Of a stretch of DNA of 36,016 nucleotides, positions 1-7,444 are shown piece by piece (within the stretch, counting starts at the first letter, position 1; each line of letters begins with the position of its first letter). A program made the translations under genes and the position numbers. The notes under the pieces were generated by a model, which saw only the letters and a program-made list of their open reading frames with translations, was not told the DNA's origin and made no database searches. Location: the NCBI GenBank assembly GCA_017882055.1, contig JADGQE010000001.1:1-36016 (forward strand), written 5' to 3'. The stretch comes from Thermoflexales bacterium (GTDB lineage: Bacteria; Chloroflexota; Anaerolineae; Fen-1058).

Positions 1-1725
1 GAAGGCATCGTCGACGCGGCCCGCACCATCGGCGGCAAGCAGGTCGATGCCAACGCCGTCAAGCAGCTGGTCGATGCCAAACTCGACGGTGCGCTGCGTG
101 ACGTGGCCGCCACGTTTACTTTGATGAGCCTGCATCAGGAACGCGAGAAGTTCATCCAGGAAGTGCAGAGCCGTTTGAAGACCGACCTGGAAGAGAACGG
201 CCTGATGCTGGAATCGGTTTCGATCCTGACGCTGCGCGCGGCCAAGCAAGGCTCGTTCGGCACGGACGATGTCTTCGGCGCGCAAGTGGCCCGCGCGAAT
301 GCGCAAGTCATTCAACAGGCGCTGCGTGAGCGCAATGACATCGAGCGCAAGACCGAGATCGAAATCAAGCAGCGCGACATCGGCACGGCCAAGCTGCGGC
401 TCGACCTCGATCGCGACCTGGCGCTGGCCTCGGCCACGCAGGAACGCGAAGTGCGCACGCTGCAAGCCACCGAGAAAGCCGTGGCTGATCAGAAGGTTTA
501 CGAAGAGGCGCAGAAGGCCGAACTGGCCCGCGTTTCAAAAGAACGCGCCGTGGCATTGGCCGAACTCGAACGCGAGCAGCAGCTCGGTATTCAGGGCGAG
601 CGCAAACAGCAGGAAGTTCTGGCCGCTGAAGTGGTGCGCCGCCAGGCCATCGAACTGGCCGAGCAGCAGCGACAGGTCATCGTGTTACAGGAACAGCAGA
701 AACGCGCCACTCAAGAAAAGGAACTCTTCATCGTCTCCGCTCAACGCGAAGAGGCCAATCAGGCGGTGAAAACCGTCGAGGCCACGCAGCAGGCTCAACG
801 CGAAGCGAAGATTCGCGTGATCGAAGCCGAGCGCGAAGCGCAGAAGCAGATGATCGAGCAGAAGAATAAGATCGAACTGGATGCGCTCCGCAAGCAGCGT
901 GAAGCCGAAGCGCAGGCCAAGGCCTTGAAGGAAATCGCCGGGGCCGAAGCCGAAGCTGCCTTGAAGCAGGCCGATACGCTCCGCACGCAGGCCGCCGCCG
1001 AAAAAGAAGCCGAGCAACTCCGCGCCGAAGGCGCGCGCGCCAGGGAATCTGCCACCGGCTTGGCCGAAGCCGAAGTGATGAAAGCCAAGGCCGATTCTGG
1101 TATGCGTGAAGCTGAAGCAGTGAAGGCGAAGGGTTTGGCCGAGGCCGAGAGCCAGAAAGCCAAGGCCGAAGCGCTGGCCGCCTACGATGGTGTGGCGCAG
1201 CGAGTCGAGATTATCAAGTTGCAGCTCGACGCGCAGGTGCGCATCGAAGTCGCCAAGTCGCAAGCGCTGGGCAATGCGCTGGCCTCGATGAACATCAAAC
1301 TGATTGGTGATCCACAATCGGCGTCCACGCTGCTGAGGATGGTCACCCTGGCCGATGGCATCGGCGAAGTCGTCAAAGCCGCGCCGCAGCCGGTGCGCGA
1401 GATCGGGCAGCAGCTCATCAACAAAGCCACCGGCGGCGATAGCGACAGCCTGATCAAGTTTGGCGAAGTCGTCGCCAAAGAGCAAGCGTCTGACTTGACT
1501 GAACTGGCTCTGCTTGTGCCGGAGATCATCAAGATCACCGAGAAGACGCTCGACGTGAATAAACTCAAGGGGCAAAGCGTCGGACAGGTTTTGGCTACGC
1601 TCAATCAGCGTGTCCGAGTTGAAGACAAGTCGACCGTCGAGAAGGCGCAGAAAGCGATCGCGCTGCTGCCCATCCTCAACGACCTGCCGTTTGAAGATAT
1701 GTATCTGCGAGCGACGGCGAAGTAA
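1..1725 (+). CDS. Flotillin/YqiK-type SPFH protein, 5' end outside window
   Basis: The reading frame is open from base 1, so the start lies upstream and the GTG at 103 is only an internal codon. The first 75 or so residues are the end of an SPFH (band 7) domain, with the flotillin-type stretch around TLMSLHQEREKF and LKTDLEENGLMLESVSI. Next comes a roughly 300-residue coiled coil rich in Glu, Ala, Lys and Gln with many AEAE repeats, then a C-terminal globular part with the GDPQSASTLLRM region. This order matches the YqiK/flotillin family (COG2268), membrane-anchored scaffolds of ordered membrane microdomains. The membrane anchor would be in the missing N-terminus. The neighbour is a PspA-like protein, which fits a role at the membrane. 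Family assignment is strong; the exact role is inferred. Confidence 0.9.
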   Translation, partial: EGIVDAARTIGGKQVDANAVKQLVDAKLDGALRDVAATFTLMSLHQEREKFIQEVQSRLKTDLEENGLMLESVSILTLRAAKQGSFGTDDVFGAQVARANAQVIQQALRERNDIERKTEIEIKQRDIGTAKLRLDLDRDLALASATQEREVRTLQATEKAVADQKVYEEAQKAELARVSKERAVALAELEREQQLGIQGERKQQEVLAAEVVRRQAIELAEQQRQVIVLQEQQKRATQEKELFIVSAQREEANQAVKTVEATQQAQREAKIRVIEAEREAQKQMIEQKNKIELDALRKQREAEAQAKALKEIAGAEAEAALKQADTLRTQAAAEKEAEQLRAEGARARESATGLAEAEVMKAKADSGMREAEAVKAKGLAEAESQKAKAEALAAYDGVAQRVEIIKLQLDAQVRIEVAKSQALGNALASMNIKLIGDPQSASTLLRMVTLADGIGEVVKAAPQPVREIGQQLINKATGGDSDSLIKFGEVVAKEQASDLTELALLVPEIIKITEKTLDVNKLKGQSVGQVLATLNQRVRVEDKSTVEKAQKAIALLPILNDLPFEDMYLRATAK

Positions 1726-1732
1726 TTTGAAA

Positions 1733-1779
1733 CGTATTGCGTAGTGCGTATTACGATTCAACTCGCACTACGCAATACG
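1733..1779. repeat. Hairpin repeat with 16-bp perfect arms
   Basis: The arms cgtattgcgtagtgcg (1733-1748) and cgcactacgcaatacg (1764-1779) are exact reverse complements around a 15-base loop. It lies between the flotillin stop and the PspA-like start, with no U-tract. The motif resembles the hairpin at 15878-15923, so it looks like a dispersed intergenic palindrome rather than a terminator. Confidence 0.8.
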
Positions 1780-1793
1780 GAATATGCACTACG

Positions 1794-2384
1794 ATGAAGT
1801 GGATCGACCGCGTTCTGACTGCTCTACGTACCGCCGCGCGTGATCTGACCAGCGAAGAAGACGCAGCCGCTGAAGAGGATCACGTTGTGGCCCTGCTGGA
1901 CACCGCCCAGGCTCGGCTGAATGTGCTGCGCGATGAGCTGGCCACGGCCATCGCCCGCGAGAAACGCGCCGAGATCGAATGGCACGCAGCCGTCGCACAG
2001 GCCAATGCACTGGACGTGGGTGTCGATGCCGCACTGCGTACCGGGCAGGATGAGGCGGCCCGCGCCCAGATCGTACAGGCCTCGCGGGCGCAGATCAAAG
2101 CCGACGAGCTCAGCGAGCATTATCAGGCCTGCGTGCGCGTCTCGACCCGGCTGCGCGAAGAAGTCATGGCGCTGCAAGATCAGATCGATGAGACGCACGA
2201 CCGGTACACTCACTTAAACGATCGCGACCGCAGTGCCCAATCGCTAGAAAGTCTCAATCAGCTGCGGCGCGAACAACGCAAAGACACGCGGGCGCTCCAC
2301 AGCGAATTGGACGAACGCAAAGAGCAAGTCGCCAAACGCGAAGACCAGATCGCCGCGCGCGAAGAAATCGACCGCAAGCCGTAA
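1794..2384 (+). CDS. PspA/IM30-like coiled-coil protein
   Basis: This 196-residue protein is almost entirely predicted coiled coil. It opens with a short amphipathic stretch (MKWIDRVLTALRTAA), as PspA/IM30 proteins do. The central ALRTGQDEAARAQIVQASRA segment resembles the PspA pattern of a charged Gly-x-x-Asp followed by an Ala-rich helix. PspA-family proteins bind stressed inner membrane and form ESCRT-III-like polymers. An earlier in-frame TTG at 1737 lies inside the hairpin at 1733-1779, so the ATG at 1794 is the likelier start. The gene follows a flotillin gene closely on the same strand. The fold class is fairly clear, but sequence similarity to classical PspA is weak, so it could be a different coiled-coil membrane-associated protein. 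Confidence 0.6.
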   Translation: MKWIDRVLTALRTAARDLTSEEDAAAEEDHVVALLDTAQARLNVLRDELATAIAREKRAEIEWHAAVAQANALDVGVDAALRTGQDEAARAQIVQASRAQIKADELSEHYQACVRVSTRLREEVMALQDQIDETHDRYTHLNDRDRSAQSLESLNQLRREQRKDTRALHSELDERKEQVAKREDQIAAREEIDRKP

Positions 2385-2425
2385 AGCGTATAGGCGTCGC
2401 TGACGTATCATCCAACCGATCTACT

Positions 2426-2872
2426 ATGACCCTCACATCCGAACAACAACAAGCCTTAGACGAATTGTTTGCGCAGGTGCCAGGCGCATCACGCCCGACT
2501 CATGAAGCGCCCGACATTCTGAAAACATGGCTGGGCGTTTCGGGCAGCGAACTCAAAGCCAAATTCTTCACGCTGCTCGATCGGAAAAATGATTTCGAGC
2601 GCCAGTTGATCGATCTGGCCGAGAGCAATCCGCTCGATTCGGCCTTCGGATTTCTCGCTGCGGCTTCGATGGCCTTCTACTCAGCCGAAAAAGACGTCAA
2701 TCCCAAGATCAAAACGTACATCGACGCATTTTATTACATTGCGACTTGCGCCTCAGTCGGTTATGCCGACATCTTCGCCGCCACGCAGGCTGGCCGCGCC
2801 ATCGCCGGATTGGTGATGGTCGTCGGGCCGGCCCTGACCAATCGTGCGCTCGATCGACCCAAGCAACCGTAA
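2426..2872 (+). CDS. Small protein with K+-channel-like pore segment
   Basis: The protein has 148 residues. The N-terminal 65 are hydrophilic and helical. Residues 71-88 form a moderately hydrophobic helix. Residues 99-140 look like a pore helix, selectivity filter and inner helix: AFYYIATCASVGYADIF, then a hydrophobic GLVMVVGPAL. The filter-like string SVGYAD (110-115) stands where K+ channels have TVGYGD, so the second filter glycine is replaced by Ala. Pfam Ion_trans_2 proteins have this order, but the first helix here is weak and no RCK domain follows. It may be a divergent two-helix channel subunit or a non-conducting homologue. The gene is 41 bases after the PspA-like gene on the same strand. 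Confidence 0.55.
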   Translation: MTLTSEQQQALDELFAQVPGASRPTHEAPDILKTWLGVSGSELKAKFFTLLDRKNDFERQLIDLAESNPLDSAFGFLAAASMAFYSAEKDVNPKIKTYIDAFYYIATCASVGYADIFAATQAGRAIAGLVMVVGPALTNRALDRPKQP

Positions 2873-2888
2873 GGCCATCCTCCGAGCA

Positions 2889-2917
2889 TTGACGATTTCG
2901 TACTCCGCCGTTATAAT
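2889..2917 (+). promoter_or_regulatory. Sigma70-type promoter of the ABC-F leader
   Basis: A -35 box TTGACG (2889-2894), a 17-base spacer and a perfect -10 box TATAAT (2912-2917) are visible. Transcription would start near 2924, only about 3 bases before the ATG of the leader ORF, making it nearly leaderless. Confidence 0.8.
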
Positions 2918-2926
2918 CTTGCCACG

Positions 2927-3022
2927 ATGTATTTCTTAACTGCCAACACCATTGTCATCTGCACCGCCACCCGCGGCCCGATTGTGCCCCTTCCTTGTCG
3001 TATTGCGCCTCGTAACCGGTAA
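2927..3022 (+). CDS. Leader peptide upstream of ABC-F gene
   Basis: This 31-codon ORF runs from ATG at 2927 to TAA at 3020-3022. It begins about 10 bases after a perfect -10 box, so translation would begin at or next to the 5' end of the transcript. It encodes MYFLTANTIVICTATRG followed by a Pro/Arg-rich tail. It lies wholly between a good promoter and an intrinsic terminator placed before an ABC-F gene. This is the arrangement of regulatory leader peptides of ribosome-protecting ABC-F factors, where ribosome stalling controls read-through. Near its 3' end (codons 26-28) is tgcgcct (3004-3010), which can pair with the terminator's left arm. That it is translated and regulatory is inferred. 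Confidence 0.6.
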   Translation: MYFLTANTIVICTATRGPIVPLPCRIAPRNR

Positions 3023-3041
3023 CAGACTGATTGACTTTCTC

Positions 3042-3076
3042 AACCGCAGGCGCATGGCCTGCGGTTTTTATTTTTG
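3042..3076 (+). terminator. Intrinsic terminator/attenuator before ABC-F gene
   Basis: Arms aaccgcaggc (3042-3051) and gcctgcggtt (3057-3066) are perfect complements around loop gcatg, and are followed by a T-rich tract. The hairpin lies between the leader peptide and the ABC-F start, so transcription must read through it. Bases 3048-3054 (aggcgca) can alternatively pair with 3004-3010 (tgcgcct) in the leader ORF, giving a possible antiterminator. Confidence 0.8.
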
Positions 3077-3088
3077 TGGAGTTCGAAC

Positions 3089-4717
3089 ATGATTGCCGTA
3101 AACCTGACCCATCTCAAACTCGATTTGTTTGCCCGCCCGATCTTAACGGACATCGATTGGGAGATCCATGACGATCGCTGCGTCGGCCTGATTGGCCCCA
3201 ACGGCGCAGGCAAATCGTCACTGCTGAAATTGATCGCTGCCGAACTGGTTCCCGATGGTGGATCGATCACGCGCGCCAGGGGCCTGACGATCGGCTTTCT
3301 GCAGCAAGAACCCGTGCTTGATCCGGAACAGACCGCGCTTGACGAAGTCCTCACCGCTCATGCCGAATTACATTCCGTTGAAGCCGAATTGCAGCGGATC
3401 GAAGCCAAGCTTAGCGACCCGGATGTCTACGGCGACGAAAAAACGTTGGCGCGTGCGCTCGATACGCAACATCATTTGCTGGAGAAGTTCGAGGAACTCG
3501 GCGGCGCGACCTACGAGAAACACGTGCGCGAAACGCTGCGCGGACTCGGCCTCGACGAGCATGATTTTGAAACGAAGGTCGCCGCGTTGAGCGGCGGACA
3601 AAAGAAACTGGTGGGCCTGGCAAAGTTATTGATCACTCAGCCCGATCTGCTGCTGCTCGACGAGCCGGACAATCACCTCGATCTCAACGGCAAAGCGTTT
3701 CTCGAACGGACGATCAACAACTATCACGGCGCGGTCGTCATCGTGTCGCACGATCGTTATCTGCTCGATCGCGTCGTCGACGAAATCGCCGACCTGGAAG
3801 CGGGCCGTGTCGCCGTGTATCCAGGCACCTATTCTGAGTATGCTTTTGAAAAGCAAATGCGTCTCGCTCGCGCCCAACAGCTGTACCACGTCCAACAGCG
3901 CGAAATCAATCGCTTGCAGGCAGCGGCCAAGCAGCTATTGATTTGGGGTCGCACTTACGACAACAATAAGTTCATTCGGCGCGGCAAAGCGATTCTGGGT
4001 CGCATTGAAAAAATGGATAAGATCGACCGGCCTGTGATCGAGCCGAAGCGCATGGGCTTGCAGATCAACGGCTGGCGCGGCAGTAACAAGGTGCTGGAGA
4101 CTAAGAATCTAGGCAAATCATTTACGGATGAGGCGCTCTTCAACAATCTTGATCTGCTCATCCGTCACGGCGAGCGCGTCGGCCTGGTCGGGCCGAACGG
4201 CGCCGGCAAATCAGTCTTGCTCAAAGTGGTGCTGGGCGAGATCGAGCCGGATCACGGCGAGATCATGATCGGGCCGAGCGTCGCCGTGGGTTACTACGCT
4301 CAACAACATGAAACGCTCGATCGATCGCAGACGTTGATCGACGTGATTCGCCATGCCAAAGAATGCGGCGAAGGCGAAGCCGTTGCATTCTTGATCAAGT
4401 TCTTGTTCAGTTATACGCAGACGCGACAGCACGTGGGCGAGCTATCCGGCGGCGAACGCAGCCGCCTGCAACTTGCGCTGTTAATGCTAAGCGCTGCCAA
4501 TTTTCTACTACTCGACGAGCCGACCAACAACCTCGACATCGCTTCAGCCGAGGTGCTGGAACAAGCCCTGGATGATTTTGAAGGCACGGTGTTATGCGTC
4601 TCGCACGATCGCTATTTTCTCGATCGCATCGCCACACGCATCGTCGAACTCGATCGCGGCCAATGGATGGAGTATACGGGCGGGTATTCGGATTACGCTG
4701 AGAAGAAAAGCCGTTGA
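3089..4717 (+). CDS. ABC-F family ATPase
   Basis: The 542-residue protein carries two ABC ATPase domains and no membrane segment. Domain 1 has Walker A GPNGAGKS (36-43), signature LSGGQKK and Walker B LLLDEPDNHLD. Domain 2 has Walker A at 368-375, signature LSGGERSR and LLLDEPTNNLD. A charged linker between them, with an RQQLYHV/REINRLQ-type helical region, corresponds to the ABC-F interdomain linker that reaches the ribosomal P-tRNA. Asp replaces the usual Thr in the first DEPTNHLD motif. ABC-F proteins act on translating ribosomes as translation factors or as antibiotic-protection proteins. I chose ATG 3089 over the upstream in-frame codon at 3074 because gtggag lies about 7 bases before it. 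The leader and terminator upstream suggest inducible expression; the ligand is unknown. Confidence 0.92.
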   Translation: MIAVNLTHLKLDLFARPILTDIDWEIHDDRCVGLIGPNGAGKSSLLKLIAAELVPDGGSITRARGLTIGFLQQEPVLDPEQTALDEVLTAHAELHSVEAELQRIEAKLSDPDVYGDEKTLARALDTQHHLLEKFEELGGATYEKHVRETLRGLGLDEHDFETKVAALSGGQKKLVGLAKLLITQPDLLLLDEPDNHLDLNGKAFLERTINNYHGAVVIVSHDRYLLDRVVDEIADLEAGRVAVYPGTYSEYAFEKQMRLARAQQLYHVQQREINRLQAAAKQLLIWGRTYDNNKFIRRGKAILGRIEKMDKIDRPVIEPKRMGLQINGWRGSNKVLETKNLGKSFTDEALFNNLDLLIRHGERVGLVGPNGAGKSVLLKVVLGEIEPDHGEIMIGPSVAVGYYAQQHETLDRSQTLIDVIRHAKECGEGEAVAFLIKFLFSYTQTRQHVGELSGGERSRLQLALLMLSAANFLLLDEPTNNLDIASAEVLEQALDDFEGTVLCVSHDRYFLDRIATRIVELDRGQWMEYTGGYSDYAEKKSR

Positions 4718-4764
4718 TTCGTGGTCTGGAACTTCGCAACATTCTGAAACCACGCTGAGGCATT

Positions 4765-4826
4765 AACCGCCGAGCAACGCTGAGGGCGCGGAGAGAAACA
4801 ACAAAACTCAGCGTCCTCGGCGGTAA
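4765..4826. repeat. Imperfect palindrome between convergent genes
   Basis: Left arm 4765-4784 (ending cgctgag) and right arm 4807-4826 (ctcagcg then tcctcggcggtaa) pair with a small internal bulge. It sits between the converging ABC-F and oxidoreductase genes. It may act as a transcription barrier for both, but there is no clean U-tract, and it looks like a dispersed repeat. Confidence 0.6.
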
Positions 4827-4837
4827 AAGAGATTCGA

Positions 4838-5818
4838 TTACTTCAGGCTGACCAGCTTACCAGTCTGTGCCGACTCCAGGAGCGCCTTGATCAAAGCCAC
4901 ATTGGCGCGGCTGTCTTCGAGCGGCACACGTTGGGGTTTGCCGCCCAGCGCGGCGTTCTCCATATCTTCGATCTCACCCTGGTATAAATCCTGGCTCGGC
5001 GCTTCGATCGACTCGACCCGATCGCCGTGCTTGATCACAATCCAATTATCCGTCTCAGGCTTAAACGGTTTGCTCAGCCACATCGTTCCGGCCGTGCCGA
5101 CGATCTCCATCCACGCGCGATAGGGTGAACGGAAGCCGCACTCGAACTGCGCGAGCAAGCCGTCGGCAAAACGCAGCTGCCCGACAAATACCTCATCGAC
5201 GCCCGTCAAGCCCAATACCTGCCAGCCGAGCGCTTCGATCGGTTCCTCACCCGCAACCAGGCGCGTATAGCTGATCGGATAGCAGCCCACATCCCAGATC
5301 GAGCCGCCGCCCATTTCAGGCAGCGAACGCACATCGCCTGATCGAGCCAGGCTGAAAGTAAAGGCACCCTTGATGACCAGCAGATCGCCAATCACCCGCT
5401 GCTTCAACAACTCCAACACCTTCAGCGTCTGCGGATGATGCTTGTACATGAAGGCTTCGGCGATGACGACGCGATACTGTTTGGCTGCCGCGATCATTCG
5501 ATCGACATCAGCCGTCGACAACGCCAGCGGCTTCTCGCACAGGACATGCTTGCCGGCGGCCGCACACTTGATCGACCACTCCGCGTGCAAGTGATTGGGC
5601 AAGCCGATATAGACCGCATTGATGTCCGGATCGGCGAGCAGCGCTTCATACGAGCCGAACGCGCGCGGAATATCCCACTCGTTGGCATAGGCCTCGGCAT
5701 TGGCCTGACTCCGGCTGGCGACAGCCACTAACTCCGATCGCTTCGAGGCGCGAATCGGCGAGATGACCGCTCGATTGATGCGCGCCGTACTCAACAGGCC
5801 CCAACGCAATTTATCCAT
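4838..5818 (-). CDS. Gfo/Idh/MocA family oxidoreductase
   Basis: The 326-residue protein begins with a Rossmann fold (WGLLSTARINRAVI) and continues through YIGLPNHLHAEW to the family hallmark CEKPLA, with catalytic-type Glu95-Lys96-Pro97. The C-terminal alpha/beta dimerisation half contains GGGSIWDVGCYPI, the substrate-side motif. Members are NAD(P)-dependent dehydrogenases of sugars, inositols or related diols; the sequence is closest in style to the xylose/dihydrodiol dehydrogenase subgroup. The substrate cannot be read from sequence. ATG 5818 is preceded by gaaaggaat. The gene follows lipA on the same strand after a hairpin, so it may be transcribed separately. Confidence 0.88.
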   Translation of the reverse strand: MDKLRWGLLSTARINRAVISPIRASKRSELVAVASRSQANAEAYANEWDIPRAFGSYEALLADPDINAVYIGLPNHLHAEWSIKCAAAGKHVLCEKPLALSTADVDRMIAAAKQYRVVIAEAFMYKHHPQTLKVLELLKQRVIGDLLVIKGAFTFSLARSGDVRSLPEMGGGSIWDVGCYPISYTRLVAGEEPIEALGWQVLGLTGVDEVFVGQLRFADGLLAQFECGFRSPYRAWMEIVGTAGTMWLSKPFKPETDNWIVIKHGDRVESIEAPSQDLYQGEIEDMENAALGGKPQRVPLEDSRANVALIKALLESAQTGKLVSLK

Positions 5819-5837
5819 GCGATTCCTTTCAATAAGA

Positions 5838-5861
5838 GGCCGCTCCGAAATGGGAACGGCC
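5838..5861 (-). terminator. Probable lipA terminator
   Basis: On the minus strand ggccgttcc (5861-5853) pairs with ggagcggcc (5846-5838), nine pairs with one G-U and loop catttc, followed by tcttatt. It lies 19 bases after the lipA stop. The U-tract is short. Confidence 0.45.
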
Positions 5862-5879
5862 AGTTTGATGTGGCAGACT

Positions 5880-6812
5880 TTAAGCCGCCATGAGCCGCAG
5901 GCCCGGTGCGACGAGTGCCCGGGCCTGTTGATCGGCGTTATACGATGATCGAACGAGCGGCCCGCTTTCGACCCAGCGGAAGCCTAGCTCCAAACCGATC
6001 TGCTTCAGCTCAGCGAACTCTTCAAGCGACACGTAACGATCGATGGGCCTGTGCTGCTGGCTGGGCTGAAGATATTGGCCCAACGTCAAAATATCCACTT
6101 TGCGATCGACCAGGTCGCGCATCACGGCGATGACTTCTTCCTTCGTTTCGCCGAGGCCGAGCATGATGCCGCTCTTGGTCACTTGATCGGGACTCAGCGC
6201 CCTGGCATTGCCCAGCGTCTTCATCGCCCAGTCGTACTTGTCCTGCGGTTGAACTTGCTTGAACAGGCGCGGCACGGTCTCGACGTTGTGATTCAAAATC
6301 TCCGGCGCGGCATCGGTCACCATCTTCAACGCATCGATGTTGCCTTTGAAATCCGGAATCAGCACTTCGATGGTGCAGCCAGGCTGAATCTCACGGATGC
6401 GGTGAATCACCATCGCGAAAATCGGCGCGCCGCCGTCTTGACGCTCATCACGATTGACCGATGTGATCACCGCGTGCCGCAGATTCATCGCTTTGATCGC
6501 CTGCGCCACCCGATTGGGTTCGTCCCAGTCCATCGGCGCGGGCCGGCCGGTCTTGATATCGCAGAACGCGCACGAGCGCGTGCAGACATCGCCCAGCATC
6601 AAAAACGTGGCTGTGCCGCGTCCCCAGCACTCGCCCAGGTTGGGGCACAGCGCTTCTTCGCAGACGGTATGCAGCGTCTTGACGCGCATCAAGCGCTTGA
6701 GGTCTTCGTACGTTTGGCCCTGCGGCGCGCGGACTTTCAGCCATTCGGGCCGGCGCTGCGGGCGAGGTTTGTCTTCAACTTGAATCGCTTCAATTTCAAT
6801 CACATTATCCAA
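5880..6812 (-). CDS. lipA: Lipoyl synthase
   Basis: LipA inserts two sulfur atoms into protein-bound octanoyl groups to make the lipoyl cofactor of 2-oxoacid dehydrogenases and the glycine cleavage system. Both cluster motifs are present: the auxiliary CEEALCPNLGEC (Cys51, Cys56, Cys62) and the radical-SAM CTRSCAFC (Cys77, Cys81, Cys84). The C-terminal RSSY motif, which ligates the auxiliary cluster through Ser, reads VRSSYNAD. I chose TTG 6812, giving 310 residues, because GGAG lies 7 bases upstream; GTG 6803 is the alternative. The longer open frame to 6887 would overlap the Uma2 gene. The gene begins 19 bases after the Uma2 stop. No lipB or lplA is in the window, but a lipoyl-dependent complex is encoded at 11714-17998. 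Confidence 0.95.
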   Translation of the reverse strand: MDNVIEIEAIQVEDKPRPQRRPEWLKVRAPQGQTYEDLKRLMRVKTLHTVCEEALCPNLGECWGRGTATFLMLGDVCTRSCAFCDIKTGRPAPMDWDEPNRVAQAIKAMNLRHAVITSVNRDERQDGGAPIFAMVIHRIREIQPGCTIEVLIPDFKGNIDALKMVTDAAPEILNHNVETVPRLFKQVQPQDKYDWAMKTLGNARALSPDQVTKSGIMLGLGETKEEVIAVMRDLVDRKVDILTLGQYLQPSQQHRPIDRYVSLEEFAELKQIGLELGFRWVESGPLVRSSYNADQQARALVAPGLRLMAA

Positions 6813-6831
6813 AATCCAACTCCATCGAACA

Positions 6832-7416
6832 TCATTCCGTGGCAAACAATTCGGCGACCGATACGCTAAATCCCGGCAGCACATCATCGCCGGGTAGCAT
6901 GTCGTGCTCGGTAAAACGTTTCACGTCTGTAACAGAGCGATAGACATAGACTTGCCGTGTACGTGGATCGGCTACCCAGACCGCTTTCACGCCGATGGCG
7001 AAATATTCGTCCAGCTTGTCCATCAAGTTGCCCCACGTGTCATCGGGTGACATGACCTCGACGACTAACTCCGGAGCGACGTCAAGGTAACTGAGCGACT
7101 TCACCTGCGCCATACGCTCACGCGAAACATACGCCACATCGGCCGCCCGTACGGTATCCGGGTTGCGATGAGTGTAGATACCCACTTCGCCGCCAAACAC
7201 TCGGCCTAGTTTGCGTTCGCGCACAAAGGACTTCAACACCAACGAAAAGTTGCTTTCAATATCTCCGTGTGGGTACCCGGTGGGCGACATGTAAACGATC
7301 TCTCCTTTGACAAGCTCGGTGCGGCCAATATCACCAATCTTATTAAGTTCTTCGCCGGTGAGAGGCGTCGCTTTCTCGCGAGTGACGGGGGAAGTTGTTA
7401 GCGTCTGCACAGCCAT
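6832..7416 (-). CDS. Uma2 family (DUF820) restriction-endonuclease-fold protein
   Basis: The protein has 194 residues with the Uma2/DUF820 pattern: ELVKGEIVYMSPTGYPHG near the N-terminus, AADVAYVSRER with the first acidic residue, and PELVVEVMSPDDTWGNLMDKLDEYFAIGVKAVWVADP with the Glu and Lys of a PD-(D/E)XK-like core. The length is typical. Such genes are numerous in Cyanobacteria and Chloroflexota, often singly inserted between housekeeping genes. Their biological role is unsettled; nuclease activity is predicted from the fold. It sits just upstream of lipA on the same strand and is probably co-transcribed with it by proximity rather than function. Confidence 0.9.
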   Translation of the reverse strand: MAVQTLTTSPVTREKATPLTGEELNKIGDIGRTELVKGEIVYMSPTGYPHGDIESNFSLVLKSFVRERKLGRVFGGEVGIYTHRNPDTVRAADVAYVSRERMAQVKSLSYLDVAPELVVEVMSPDDTWGNLMDKLDEYFAIGVKAVWVADPRTRQVYVYRSVTDVKRFTEHDMLPGDDVLPGFSVSVAELFATE

Positions 7417-7444
7417 GTTAGCTGCCTCACTTTCTGCTTCAATT

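Noticed and set aside
685..1761. Long minus-strand open frame opposite the flotillin gene (358 codons)
   Set aside because: It is the antisense shadow of a coiled-coil gene with strongly biased codons; its translation is low-complexity Phe/Gly/Leu-rich and resembles no family.
1733..1779. Hairpin considered as a transcription terminator of the flotillin gene
   Set aside because: No U-tract on either side, and the same motif family recurs at 15878-15923 in an operon, so it fits a dispersed repeat better.
3081..3090. gttcgaac read as a tRNA T-arm
   Set aside because: No acceptor or anticodon arm surrounds it; it lies between the ribosome site and the ATG of the ABC-F gene.
6051..6869. 272-codon plus-strand frame opposite lipA
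   Set aside because: The minus strand carries unambiguous LipA motifs; the plus frame has no ribosome site or recognisable domain.
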